Shown piece after piece: positions 1 through 8,827 of a DNA stretch of 64,000 bases; position 1 is the stretch's first letter; every line of letters begins with the position of its first letter. Under the pieces are notes generated by a model that did no database searches, was not told the DNA's origin, and saw only the letters and a list, made by a program, of their open reading frames with translations. The translations under genes and the position numbers were made by a program. The stretch comes from Catonella sp963539695 (GTDB lineage: Bacteria; Bacillota; Clostridia; Lachnospirales; Lachnospiraceae), in NCBI GenBank assembly GCA_963539695.1, contig CAUTOC010000006.1:1-64000 (forward strand). Reading direction: 5' to 3'.

Positions 1-753
1 TTGCTTAAATAATTTTTTTAGCTTTGTACCGCTCATAGTGGATATTTTTTCTAAAATATCTTGTGAGATTGATGCTGCATAATGATCGTCTATATAATTA
101 GCGACATTTTTTAAAGCTTCATCATCAGCAATAGATATAGGATTGTTGTACTTATTTAAAAATGAGTCTATTGCGATGCTTAACCATTCCTTCGCTTTTG
201 ATTCAAAAAAGATTTCAGCAGCAGGAGATACCATCTTACAATTAAGTATATCTTTGGCAATTCTTTCTAAAGGTTTGTTTATGATGTTGCCGGTATTAAA
301 AAATAAATCTTCATAGTTGTGAACTTTATTTTTATAAGAGGATAAGCATTCATCTATCATAGATTGTTTGAAGTTTATGCCTATTCCTAAATAGGGAGAG
401 TTTTTGTGAAGTATGAATCTATAGTTTTTTACATTTTTTATATTTATAATATAGAGTGAGTTTGAAGAAAGATTTTGGTAAGGATAAAAACATTCTCCAT
501 TTGCAGTAATTAAATAAGAGGAGTAGAAGGAATAGAAATTATCTAAGCCTAAAAAACTTGTATGGATAATTTCTTTTTTTATGAAGATATCATGAATATC
601 AATAGTGAAATTATCTCCCTCGTAAAACCAATATATACCTTCTGAATCATCCATATTAAAACAAAATGTATGTCCTACAGTGGAGTATTTTGTATTTTCA
701 ATACACTCATCTGTAGAAAGAAAGTTTTTAACAAAATTATAAAAATCACTCAT
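1..753 (-). CDS. AraC-type transcriptional regulator, C-terminus cut by window edge
   Basis: An open frame of 251 codons runs leftwards from an ATG at 753 to the window edge with no stop. The N-terminal ~190 residues look like the poorly conserved ligand-sensing half of AraC-type regulators. The last visible stretch (VANYIDDHYAASISQDILEK, then SGTKLKKLFKQ) matches the first helix-turn-helix of the AraC DNA-binding domain; the second helix-turn-helix lies outside the window. It is divergent from the MATE pump at 1037, so it may control that gene, an inference from position. A tandem 16-bp repeat just upstream of its start may be an operator. The family call rests on the HTH segment only. Confidence 0.72.
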   Translation of the reverse strand, partial: MSDFYNFVKNFLSTDECIENTKYSTVGHTFCFNMDDSEGIYWFYEGDNFTIDIHDIFIKKEIIHTSFLGLDNFYSFYSSYLITANGECFYPYQNLSSNSLYIINIKNVKNYRFILHKNSPYLGIGINFKQSMIDECLSSYKNKVHNYEDLFFNTGNIINKPLERIAKDILNCKMVSPAAEIFFESKAKEWLSIAIDSFLNKYNNPISIADDEALKNVANYIDDHYAASISQDILEKISTMSGTKLKKLFKQ

Positions 754-776
754 ATTACGCCTCTGTTCTTATATTT

Positions 777-807
777 TATCCTGAATAGACATTATCCCGA
801 ATAGACA
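777..807. repeat. Tandem 16-bp direct repeat upstream of the AraC-type gene
   Basis: Two copies of TATCC(T/C)GAATAGACA stand at 777-791 and 793-807, 24-54 bp before the start of the regulator at 753, between it and the divergent MATE gene. AraC-family proteins commonly bind direct repeats, so an operator is plausible; that is inference. Confidence 0.5.
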
Positions 808-1036
808 TAGTTAGCTATATCTAATTGATTAAAACCTTCAGTCATTATATAATAAAAAGAAGATAAAAACAAGAAAAAGCTATATAATTTTGAAAAAGAA
901 ATTAAAAGTAAGTTTCTATAATCAGTCCTAAAAGGCTATTTATGTAACTTGTTGACTTCAAAGAAAAGGAGGAGTTATTCAGTGAAGAATATATAAAGAT
1001 ATGTTAAAGAAATATAGTGTAGGTTAAGGAGGAAAA

Positions 1037-2389
1037 ATGAAGTATAACGAACAAACCCTCATATTGGAGGGAAATATTTGGAAGATGATGTGGACACTTT
1101 CATGGCCGGCAATTATAGCTATGGTTTTATACGGAATGAATGTTTTTATTGACGGAATATTTGTAGGACAATTTATAGGAGAAACAGCACTCGCAGGAAT
1201 AACAATAGTTTATCCTATAACACAAATTTTAAATGGTGTAGGAACACTCATAGGTGTAGGTGCAGGCTCATACTTGAGCGTTTTAATAGGAAAAAAGGAT
1301 TTTGAGAAACAGGAAAAACTGCTAGGAAGCGTAAACTTTCTCATAATAATAAGCAGTATTATAGTTACAGCGTTGGGAATAGTTACATTACCGCTTGTAT
1401 TAAAATTTTTGGGCGCAAGCGGTGATGAAATGATGTACGGCAAGGATTATATAACCACTGTTTTATATGGAGGCGTTTTTTGGATTGCCGGCTTGGCATA
1501 CAACATGATAGTAAGAGCTGAGGGAAGAATGAAAAAAGCGGCTCTTATGATGGGAATTGGATTGATTGCCAATATTGCTCTAAATTATATTTTTGTTGCA
1601 ATACTTAATCTTGGGGTAGTAGGAATTGCATTGGGAACAAACATAGGAATGCTGGTTTATACTCTACAATTTATAATTTATGCGGCAAAAGGCAAAGCCA
1701 GCTTTAAATCAAATTACCTGTCATTTAAAAGCGTTTCCGAGGATAAAAAGCAAATTTTAGGACTCGGTTTTTCGTCTTTGATAATGACAATAATGTATGT
1801 AATTCAAATGTTTGTCATAATGTATTCGCTAAAAAGTTACGGAAATACGAGCGATATGTCATTTTATGGAGCGGTTTTCAGGTTGTTGAATCTATTTTTA
1901 ACTCCGATTTACGGTCTTATGCGTGCATTACAGCCTGCAATAGGAATAAATTTCGGTGCAGGAAATTATAGCAGAGTATCAAAATCCTTCAAAATCTTTG
2001 CACTTGTCGCTGCACTTATAATGCTTCCATTTTGGATTATAGCTATGATTAAGCCGGAATTGATGTTAAACATTATATTGCCGGAAAGAATATTTACAGG
2101 TGAAGATTTTGTAAACTTCAGGTTTGCACTGGGGATTTGTCCGATTCTCCCGGTTATATTCATGGCTATGACCTACTGGCCGGCTGTAGGAAGAGCAAAA
2201 CCTGCAGGAATACTTGGAGTGGCGAGACAGCTTTTTCTATATATACCTGCTATGCTGATTTTGCCTAAATTCTTTGGAATAACTTGGATTTATAAAGGCT
2301 CATTTGCTATAGATTTAGCACTTGTTGTTATAGTTTTGTTGATTGTAATGAAAGAACTAAAAGAACTTTGTGCAAAGGAAACCGTTTAA
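1037..2389 (+). CDS. MATE family multidrug/toxin efflux transporter
   Basis: The 450-aa product is the usual length of a MATE antiporter, which exports cationic drugs or toxins using a Na+ or H+ gradient. About twelve hydrophobic segments are visible. The N-terminal pattern (GNIWKMMWTLSWPAIIAM, then DGIFVGQFIGETALAGITI) is typical of the family, and the repeated half after residue ~230 shows the pseudo-symmetry of MATE proteins. The start is supported by TAAGGAGG directly upstream (1025-1032). It stands alone, divergent from an AraC-type regulator and followed by relic genes. Substrate unknown. Confidence 0.93.
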   Translation: MKYNEQTLILEGNIWKMMWTLSWPAIIAMVLYGMNVFIDGIFVGQFIGETALAGITIVYPITQILNGVGTLIGVGAGSYLSVLIGKKDFEKQEKLLGSVNFLIIISSIIVTALGIVTLPLVLKFLGASGDEMMYGKDYITTVLYGGVFWIAGLAYNMIVRAEGRMKKAALMMGIGLIANIALNYIFVAILNLGVVGIALGTNIGMLVYTLQFIIYAAKGKASFKSNYLSFKSVSEDKKQILGLGFSSLIMTIMYVIQMFVIMYSLKSYGNTSDMSFYGAVFRLLNLFLTPIYGLMRALQPAIGINFGAGNYSRVSKSFKIFALVAALIMLPFWIIAMIKPELMLNIILPERIFTGEDFVNFRFALGICPILPVIFMAMTYWPAVGRAKPAGILGVARQLFLYIPAMLILPKFFGITWIYKGSFAIDLALVVIVLLIVMKELKELCAKETV

Positions 2390-2421
2390 AAAATCAAACA
2401 TTCAGTAATACAAATAGCATT

Positions 2422-2583
2422 TCATTGGAGCGGTGATTTCAAATAGATTTCAACAGCCTTAGCTATCTCTACAACGGATAATTCGTCATCAAAAAGCAAT
2501 TCAAGAGCCTTAGTCATTCGTATTTTTTGATAGTATGATGCAGCTCCGGTATAATACTGTCCGATTTCAATTATTCGTTCGTT
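2422..2583 (-). pseudogene. Relic of an AraC-type HTH domain
   Basis: On the minus strand about 50 residues resemble the second helix-turn-helix of AraC regulators: SYYQKIRMTKALELLFDDE followed by LSVVEIAKAVEI, matching the family pattern of RM..A..LL then sv.eIA. The match ends abruptly at both sides: no regulator N-terminus is present, and after AVEI the sequence diverges and stops. At 2583 it abuts an ABC exporter relic on the other strand, so the junction at ~2583-2586 is probably a deletion or recombination point. Confidence 0.55.
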
Positions 2584-2585
2584 AA

Positions 2586-2915
2586 AATGCACCGATTTTA
2601 CTTTTAGATGAACCGACTTCCAGTTTAGATGCAAAGAACGAAGTATCGGTTCAGAAAGCAATATCAAACCTTGTAAAAGATAAAACGGTAGTTATGATTG
2701 CTCATAGATTAAAAACAATTAAAAATGCAGATCATATTATTGTTTTAGATCAAGGAAGAATTGCGGAAGAAGGAAATCATAAAGAATTGTTAAAGAAAGA
2801 AGGGCTTTATCATAAACTTTGGAATTTACAAAATAAATCAAAAGTGTGGACATTTTCAGAACAGCAAGAATCAGAAGATAAATTTTGGGATGCCAAGTTT
2901 TTATCTAACAAGTAA
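2586..2915 (+). pseudogene. C-terminal relic of an ABC exporter (ATPase domain)
   Basis: Reading from 2586 in the frame that ends at 2915, the product starts inside the ATPase domain with NAPILLLDEPTSSLDAKNE (Walker B and D-loop). It then shows TVVMIAHRLKTIKNADHI (H-loop) and the usual C-terminus (VLDQGRIAEEGNHKELL). An in-frame TAA stands directly upstream at 2583-2585, and the membrane domain, Walker A and signature motif are absent. This is the last ~110 residues of a ~580-aa exporter half of the MsbA/LmrA type. An internal ATG at 2694 gives a 73-aa frame that is not a functional gene. Confidence 0.8.
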
Positions 2916-2931
2916 AATCTTTAAATAATCT

Positions 2932-2984
2932 ACCGACCTACAAAAGTTAGACTAAAAAATCTAGCGATTGGAGGTCGGTTTTTA
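2932..2984 (+). terminator. Probable terminator after ABC exporter relic
   Basis: ACCGACCT (2932-2939) and AGGTCGGT (2972-2979) are perfect inverted arms with a loop of about 32 nt, followed by a T-run. It sits just after the exporter relic and probably ended its transcript. The long loop makes it less certain. Confidence 0.5.
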
Positions 2985-3173
2985 ATTAGTTATGTTTTAT
3001 TCTCAACCAGCTAAACTCGAAATAAAAAGGTGGAAATCCACCTAAATTCTTTTCCGGTTGTTGATTAGGTTGCAACCTTATGATATAACATGGATATCGG
3101 AGTGGAAAACTTTTTGCTTAATGAGACTATTGTAGAGTTATAAAGATGTTGTTATATGAAAGAAGGTGTCGCA

Positions 3174-3480
3174 ATGGATATGCAGGAATTAAAAAGTCTT
3201 ATCTACCAGGGTGAAAAAGTGGATATAGAGTGTAAAAAGGCAGAAAGTGCTGTAAAGCGAACTGCGGCAGTGCCGAAGAAGTGCCGAAGAGTGCCGAAGT
3301 TGAACATATGACAGAACAAGAAAAAACAATATTTGAATATGTCCGAGAGCAGGAAATGATAACAACTGCTATAGCTTGTAAATTATTGAACATAAAGGAA
3401 CGAAGGGCTATGGAATGCCAAAAATCGGAAGAAAAGTAATACAGTAATATATTATTATCACAATGATGTAATAAAACTCA
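3174..3480 (+). pseudogene. Relic of an AlbA_2/Schlafen-type ATP-binding protein and HTH fragment
   Basis: An ATG at 3174 with AGAAGGTG upstream opens MDMQELKSLIYQGEKVDIE, the start typical of AlbA_2 (Schlafen-like) DNA-binding proteins (the ..GE...iEfK motif). After ~30 residues the frame runs into a triplicated GTGCCGAAG stretch (3270-3299) and breaks. A second frame then gives a winged-helix-like piece (MTEQEKTIFEYVREQEMITT, then ACKLLNIKERRA). A third gives a fragment ending ..YYYHNDVIKLMEGTEHE that reaches the jetA start. No single frame spans the region, so it is a decayed, partly deleted gene or genes. Confidence 0.6.
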
Positions 3481-3495
3481 TGGAAGGAACTGAAC

Positions 3496-4899
3496 ATGAA
3501 CATTTTTGACGAAGTGGACGAGAACCTGTTTCGTCCATTAACAGGAATAAATAAAAGAAAATATGTTGATATTCTTACTTTAATTTGGGAAAGATGCAAG
3601 AGGCAGCCTTTGTATGCCATAGAAAAAAGTACTATTTTCGATATGGCAGAGGAGTATTTTAATGGCTTAGATGAACAGGTAGAGTTTGATATAGAGGAAG
3701 AAATAGAGGGCAATATGGCAGATGCCCGCAGTATAGCAGGCAGTTTTATCAGAAGGCTTAAAGATACAGGTTGGATTATTGAAAAAGAAGGGGAGTATGA
3801 GGAAGAGTTTAAGCTTGCGGTCAACTATAAGGTGGTTTCTTTACTCAAATCTTTTCAAGATATTATTAACCCCAAAATTACTACATATAAGGGAAAGCTA
3901 TTTAAGATTTACTCTTTATTTGAACATATTTCAGAACAGGGAAGCCCATATGAAGGCGTACTAAAAGAAGCTTCTGAAGACTTTGATAATCTGAATCAGG
4001 CGCTTAGAAGCCTGTCTGCCTCTATTGAAGACCATATTAATAATCTCACACAGGGGAAAAAGCCTGAAGAGATATTGGAGTTATTTGGGAAATATGAGGA
4101 GAATATTGTTGTAGGCTCATACCATAGGTTTAAGACAAATGATAATCTCTATTACTATAAAAGCAGCTTGGATGACAGCCTTGATAAATGTGAGAGTGAC
4201 TTATTTGATGCACTTATACTTGACTATATGGATGCGGAGCGTGTCGATAAAACTGAGGCAGCATTAAAGATAAAACAGCTTATTACAAAGGTTCGTATGG
4301 ATATTGGAGAAATGGAAGACCTCATGAGAAATATAGATGACAGGCATATCATCTATAGAACCCGGGCAGTACAGAGAGCACAGTTTTTATTGTTATCGGA
4401 TGGAAGTGTAAAAAGTAAAATCAACAACCTGTTACAGTATTATGCAAGTCAAATTGAGACAAAAGAGGATTTGTATGATGAGGATAAAACCATTTGCCAT
4501 GATGTATTTCAGGTATTTGGGCAGAACTATTTTGACAGTGCCTCACTTGCCACGCCGATTAAAAAAAGACATTCATCTCCGATTGAGTTAATGGCTGTCA
4601 TAGACGAACTTGATATTGAGCTTGTGGCTGAAAAAAGACTTAAAATGATGGAATATATAAGAAATGCACTGACTTCAGAAAATGTAAATACATTTGCAAA
4701 AGATATTTTAAAAGGGAAGACAGCGGTATCAATCAGCAGTGTTTTTGAGAATAAACCTGATATTTTACCTAAAGTTATTGGTCTGTATACATATTCACAG
4801 ACATCTGAGCGTGAATATGAGATAAGGCTTAAAGATACATTTGTGGAATGTAATGGTGTTCGTTTCAAAGAATTTATTGTCGAGGAGAGGAAGAGTTAA
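3496..4899 (+). CDS. jetA: Wadjet system protein JetA (MukF-like kleisin)
   Basis: First gene of a four-gene Wadjet operon. Wadjet is an SMC-like (MukBEF-related) complex that recognises and cleaves invading circular plasmid DNA. This 467-aa protein has the mostly helical, charged composition and N-terminal winged-helix region (about residues 1-100) of JetA proteins, the kleisin that bridges the JetC heads. The strongest support is position: it is followed at 2 bp by a JetB-like protein, then an SMC and a JetD. The start has AAGGA seven bases upstream. I think it belongs to the DUF5716-type JetA group rather than the DUF3375 group of type I, but that is from memory of family appearance. Regulation is not visible. 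Confidence 0.85.
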   Translation: MNIFDEVDENLFRPLTGINKRKYVDILTLIWERCKRQPLYAIEKSTIFDMAEEYFNGLDEQVEFDIEEEIEGNMADARSIAGSFIRRLKDTGWIIEKEGEYEEEFKLAVNYKVVSLLKSFQDIINPKITTYKGKLFKIYSLFEHISEQGSPYEGVLKEASEDFDNLNQALRSLSASIEDHINNLTQGKKPEEILELFGKYEENIVVGSYHRFKTNDNLYYYKSSLDDSLDKCESDLFDALILDYMDAERVDKTEAALKIKQLITKVRMDIGEMEDLMRNIDDRHIIYRTRAVQRAQFLLLSDGSVKSKINNLLQYYASQIETKEDLYDEDKTICHDVFQVFGQNYFDSASLATPIKKRHSSPIELMAVIDELDIELVAEKRLKMMEYIRNALTSENVNTFAKDILKGKTAVSISSVFENKPDILPKVIGLYTYSQTSEREYEIRLKDTFVECNGVRFKEFIVEERKS

Positions 4900-4901
4900 A
4901 G

Positions 4902-5483
4902 ATGGCTGTCGATATCAAAGAGGAAATTGCTAATTATTTGTTGAATAACTGCTTCCTTATAGGAACCGTGGATTCTACCAGGGAGAAATACTATTATGTT
5001 ATAAGTCATGAAGAAAGCTTTAGGCAGTTATTTCAACCTATTGGGTATACACTTGTTATTCATAGAAATCTGCGTGTGGTACAGCTTATTAACAATCATG
5101 GCAGAGGCAGGCTTTCGCTTAAAAAGTATGAAAGTATTATGCTGCTGATTTTCAGACTGATGTATGTAGAGAAGAGGGAGAGCCTGTCTACAAGTGAGGA
5201 AAAGGTTGTTGTAACTGTTGAGGAAATAAAAAACGAATATGAGAAGTTAAATCTTCCCAGACGATTTGATAAAGTATTGTTAGAGGATTCTCTCAGAAAT
5301 ATCAAGAGGTATAATTTGGTGCAGCCTTTAGATAAACTGCTTGATATGGAGGCAAAGATACAGGTATATCCCTCTGTGATGCTTGCTATGCCGGATACCA
5401 CTATTTCAAAGGCTTATGAGGAGACAAGTAAATTGCTTGCACAGTATGTAAATTCAGATGAGGAGGATGAGAACGATGATTAG
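4902..5483 (+). CDS. jetB: Wadjet system protein JetB (MukE-like, DUF4194)
   Basis: A 193-aa winged-helix protein of the size and place of JetB, the MukE-like subunit that binds the kleisin. The motif region INNHGRGRLSLKKYESIMLL followed by LRLMYVEKRESL-type residues is characteristic of DUF4194: a variable N-terminus, then 'RL.L....L.L.LR..Y.E'. The C-terminal ~20 residues are acidic (NSDEEDENDD). The gene starts 2 bp after jetA and overlaps jetC by 8 bp, so translation of the operon is coupled. Confidence 0.88.
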   Translation: MAVDIKEEIANYLLNNCFLIGTVDSTREKYYYVISHEESFRQLFQPIGYTLVIHRNLRVVQLINNHGRGRLSLKKYESIMLLIFRLMYVEKRESLSTSEEKVVVTVEEIKNEYEKLNLPRRFDKVLLEDSLRNIKRYNLVQPLDKLLDMEAKIQVYPSVMLAMPDTTISKAYEETSKLLAQYVNSDEEDENDD

Positions 5484-8400
5484 AATGACCAGAATTCATC
5501 TGATTAATTGGCATAACTTTCAGGATGATATTATAGATTTTAAGAATATAACCTATCTTCTTGGTGTAAATGCGGTTGGAAAAACAACAATTATGGATGC
5601 CATCAGATATTGCCTTACAACAAACAAGGATTTTAATACTGCAGGTAATAAAAAGAGCGGAAGAACATTACTTGGCTCAGTGCACCAGAAACAGAGAGCA
5701 GAGGATAGTTATCTAAGACCGGGACATACTGTATCATACATTGGAATAGAATTTTTGGATGAGAGTATTAAGAAGAATTTTGTAATTACGGTTCGTGTGG
5801 AATCTGAAACACCAAAGCAGGATTTAAAGGGTGTATATCAGGATTGGTATATTACAAAGCCGGGGTATTTACTTGAAGATATTCCATTTTTTACACAGGT
5901 AAAAGACGGTAAAAAGCCTACATCAAGGGATGCATTTAAACTTGAAAATAAAGGCATGGATAGAGCATCAAATCAGGCAGATGCCAGAAGAAGAATATGT
6001 CGTATACTGGGCATTGGTGAAGCGGATTCACAGATTGGTAAAAAGTTTAATGAAGTATTCCATATGGGTACAAGTTTAGAGGATATAAGGGATATACGAG
6101 AATTTATTTACACTTATATATTACCGGAACCTGAGGTAAATATTGATTTTTTGCGACAGGATATGCATGAGCTTGAGCGTTTGCAGGAGATTTTGCAAGA
6201 AGCACAGGATAGGGAAGTTTTGCTTGCTGAGATTAATGAGAAAATAGTTGAGGCAAAAGTTCGTCTTTCTAAGGTAAAGATAAATGAGATTCTTGTTGCA
6301 TATGCAAACTACCGGGGCAATGTGGAAGAACAGCAGGAAAAGAAACAACTTATATCAAAATGGGAAGACAGCATTAGTATATTAACAGATAAATTAGAAG
6401 AATTGGCTGAGAAGGAGAGAAAAGCTTCGGATTTATTGTATGAGGCTAAAAAGGCAAAAGAGGATAATACCGACAACAGAGAAATGCTTTCGTTAGAACA
6501 AGAGAATAGAGATAAGGAACAAGAGCACGAACGACTCGTCAATGAGGCTGCCGGATATGGGAGATTACTGGAAAGTCTTTCTTCTCTAAAAAGGAGATTG
6601 AATAAAATAGGTTTTGCCTGTGATTGGTCGGTAACTGAGGATGAAGATATTACTGGTGATGAACGGATTGCTGAGATAAAAAAGGCTGAAGAAATCCTTA
6701 GAAAGTTAGAAGAATCCATCAAGAACAAGGATGCAGAGATTAGAACAGAGCTTAGTAATCTTTCAAATCAGTCAAAGATGCTTGAAAATAAAATTAAGAG
6801 TCTGGAAGCAGGTGTAATGTGCTATCCGGATGAGGCTGTATTTGTCAGAAATAAAATTAATGAAGAATTAGGGGAGCAGAGTAAGGATGCAAATGCAAAA
6901 CTATTATGTGAACTTCTGTATATGACAGATAATAGCTGGCAGGATGCTGTGGAAAGTTATTTAAATACTCAGAGATTTAATATTATTGTTGCTCCGGAAA
7001 ATTATCTTATTGCAAAAAAAGTGTTTATTTCATTGGGAGATAAAGTTAAGGGAATCGGACTTATTGATACTAGAAAAATCGGAGAAATTGAATACTCCGT
7101 TGAAGGTATATCCTATCTTGGGGATAAGGTTGAATCAGAGAATATTTATGCGAAAAGGTATGTCAGGCTTATTATGCGGGATGTTGTATGCTGTGACAGT
7201 GCGGATACACTTGAGCAATATGGGAAGAGTGTTACAAAGGAGCGTTTACGATTTCAGAATTTCTGCTTGCAGAGAATGGGTAAAAAGGAGCATTTTATAG
7301 GTGTTGATGCCATAACAAAGCAGTTAAACAATGCTAAGACGGAACTTGTAAATATTCAGAAGTCACTCGCAGAATTAGATAAGGATAAAAAGTCATTTGA
7401 TGTAGTTTATGGAGATTACAACAGATTCACAGCCGGCAACAACTTTACCCTCATGGAAAAATACTGTGATTCCGGCAGGCAAGCAAAGGAACTCGGAGTT
7501 AAAATAGAAGAAATAAGGGCAAAGATAGAAGAATTTAAGAATAATCCCATTTTACTTCAGATGTATGATAGGGTAAGTGAATGTGAAAAGCAGGTAAAGA
7601 CAATTCAAAACGAGATAACTGATGTCAAGGCGAAAAGACAGAACCTTGAAAAAGATGTAAAAAATGCAGAAGAAGTGATTTCAAAACTTGAAGAAACTGT
7701 TAGAGGTATGCAAATTGCTTATGAGGATAGTTTAAGAGAATATCCTGAGTATGCAGGTGATGTAGAAAAGAAGTATAAAGAAGAGAGAATAACCAAGAAA
7801 GCATCAGCTATTGCATATAATTTTGGTAATCGTGCAGCACAGGATAATATTGCTTTAAGTAATTATATGAACCAGCAGTTGATTCCTTTACAGCAAAAAT
7901 ATACAGCAACTTATACTTGTGATTATCCTGAAGGAATAGAGGGTGCGCCACGCTATCAGCAGGAATATTTATCTTTACAGAATATTGAGTTGGAACGCCG
8001 TAAAGAAGAATTGGCACAGGCACAGCTTCGCTGTAAAGACAGATTCCGTAAGGAAGTATTATTTAGAATGAAAGATGATATTCTTCATGCAAGAAAGCAA
8101 TTTAAGCAGATTAATCAGGTGATGGAAAATTTGGAGTACGGTGAAGAAAGTTATCGCTTTGGCATTGATAAGAGTAAAGATAAAGAACTTGCTATTTTTT
8201 ATGAGATTATCATGGATAAAGATAATCAGCAGATTGACAGAGATAATGAGATTATGGCTTATTTTGCGGAAGCTAATAAATCAGAGGTATTTGAAAGCCA
8301 GATAGAAGATTTTATGAGCAGGATAATGATGGATGTCGAAGAACGTGCAAAGGAGAATTTGACAGGACAGAAGTCCGGTGCAAAGAGCATGGGTATGTAT

Positions 8401-8787
8401 GTAGATTACAGGACATATCTGGATTATGATATTATTGTAAAAAACTCTGTTACAGGCATTGAGGTACCTCTTTCCAAGGTAAGCGGTGAAGGCAGCGGTG
8501 GTGAGAATCAGGCACCATTCTATGTAGCAATTTGTGCTTCGCTTCTACAAATTTACGAGCAGAATCAAGATGGTTGTATGAGACTCATATTATTGGATGA
8601 AGCATTCAATAATATGACAAGTGACCGAATTGAGCCGATGATGAACATGTTTAAGAAATTAAATCTTCAGTTAGTTCTCATTGCTACAGCAGAAAAGGCA
8701 ACATCAATCTTGCCATATTGTGATATTACATATTCAATTGTAAAATCAGGCAACAGAAATGCTATCGGAGTTTTTGAAATGGTGTAG
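5476..8787 (+). CDS. jetC: Wadjet system protein JetC (SMC/MukB-like ATPase)
   Basis: SMC-type ATPase that drives DNA loop extrusion in the Wadjet complex. Visible motifs are Walker A (GVNAVGKTTIMDA, near residue 30), long coiled-coil segments (about 210-420 and 600-860) around a central hinge-like globular region (~430-580), an ABC signature (VSGEGSGGENQ, near 1000) and Walker B (LILLDEAFNNM, near 1040). Length (~1103 aa) fits JetC. I place the start at 5476, where AGGAGG lies nine bases upstream, rather than at the upstream in-frame ATGs at 5458 and 5467. It overlaps the jetB stop by 8 bp. All ATPase motifs appear intact. Confidence 0.93.
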   Translation: MIRMTRIHLINWHNFQDDIIDFKNITYLLGVNAVGKTTIMDAIRYCLTTNKDFNTAGNKKSGRTLLGSVHQKQRAEDSYLRPGHTVSYIGIEFLDESIKKNFVITVRVESETPKQDLKGVYQDWYITKPGYLLEDIPFFTQVKDGKKPTSRDAFKLENKGMDRASNQADARRRICRILGIGEADSQIGKKFNEVFHMGTSLEDIRDIREFIYTYILPEPEVNIDFLRQDMHELERLQEILQEAQDREVLLAEINEKIVEAKVRLSKVKINEILVAYANYRGNVEEQQEKKQLISKWEDSISILTDKLEELAEKERKASDLLYEAKKAKEDNTDNREMLSLEQENRDKEQEHERLVNEAAGYGRLLESLSSLKRRLNKIGFACDWSVTEDEDITGDERIAEIKKAEEILRKLEESIKNKDAEIRTELSNLSNQSKMLENKIKSLEAGVMCYPDEAVFVRNKINEELGEQSKDANAKLLCELLYMTDNSWQDAVESYLNTQRFNIIVAPENYLIAKKVFISLGDKVKGIGLIDTRKIGEIEYSVEGISYLGDKVESENIYAKRYVRLIMRDVVCCDSADTLEQYGKSVTKERLRFQNFCLQRMGKKEHFIGVDAITKQLNNAKTELVNIQKSLAELDKDKKSFDVVYGDYNRFTAGNNFTLMEKYCDSGRQAKELGVKIEEIRAKIEEFKNNPILLQMYDRVSECEKQVKTIQNEITDVKAKRQNLEKDVKNAEEVISKLEETVRGMQIAYEDSLREYPEYAGDVEKKYKEERITKKASAIAYNFGNRAAQDNIALSNYMNQQLIPLQQKYTATYTCDYPEGIEGAPRYQQEYLSLQNIELERRKEELAQAQLRCKDRFRKEVLFRMKDDILHARKQFKQINQVMENLEYGEESYRFGIDKSKDKELAIFYEIIMDKDNQQIDRDNEIMAYFAEANKSEVFESQIEDFMSRIMMDVEERAKENLTGQKSGAKSMGMYVDYRTYLDYDIIVKNSVTGIEVPLSKVSGEGSGGENQAPFYVAICASLLQIYEQNQDGCMRLILLDEAFNNMTSDRIEPMMNMFKKLNLQLVLIATAEKATSILPYCDITYSIVKSGNRNAIGVFEMV

Positions 8788-8827
8788 GAATCTTTGGACA
8801 TTGTATGATTTGAAAGGATCAAGCTGA

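Noticed and set aside
2694..2915. A 73-aa frame as an independent ABC-related gene
   Set aside because: It is only the end of the exporter ATPase domain; the frame extends upstream to 2586, where a stop and a foreign junction stand, and Walker A is absent.
6309..6728. Long minus-strand frames inside jetC and other large genes
   Set aside because: Ser-rich shadows opposite Lys/Glu-rich coiled-coil coding; no family resemblance.
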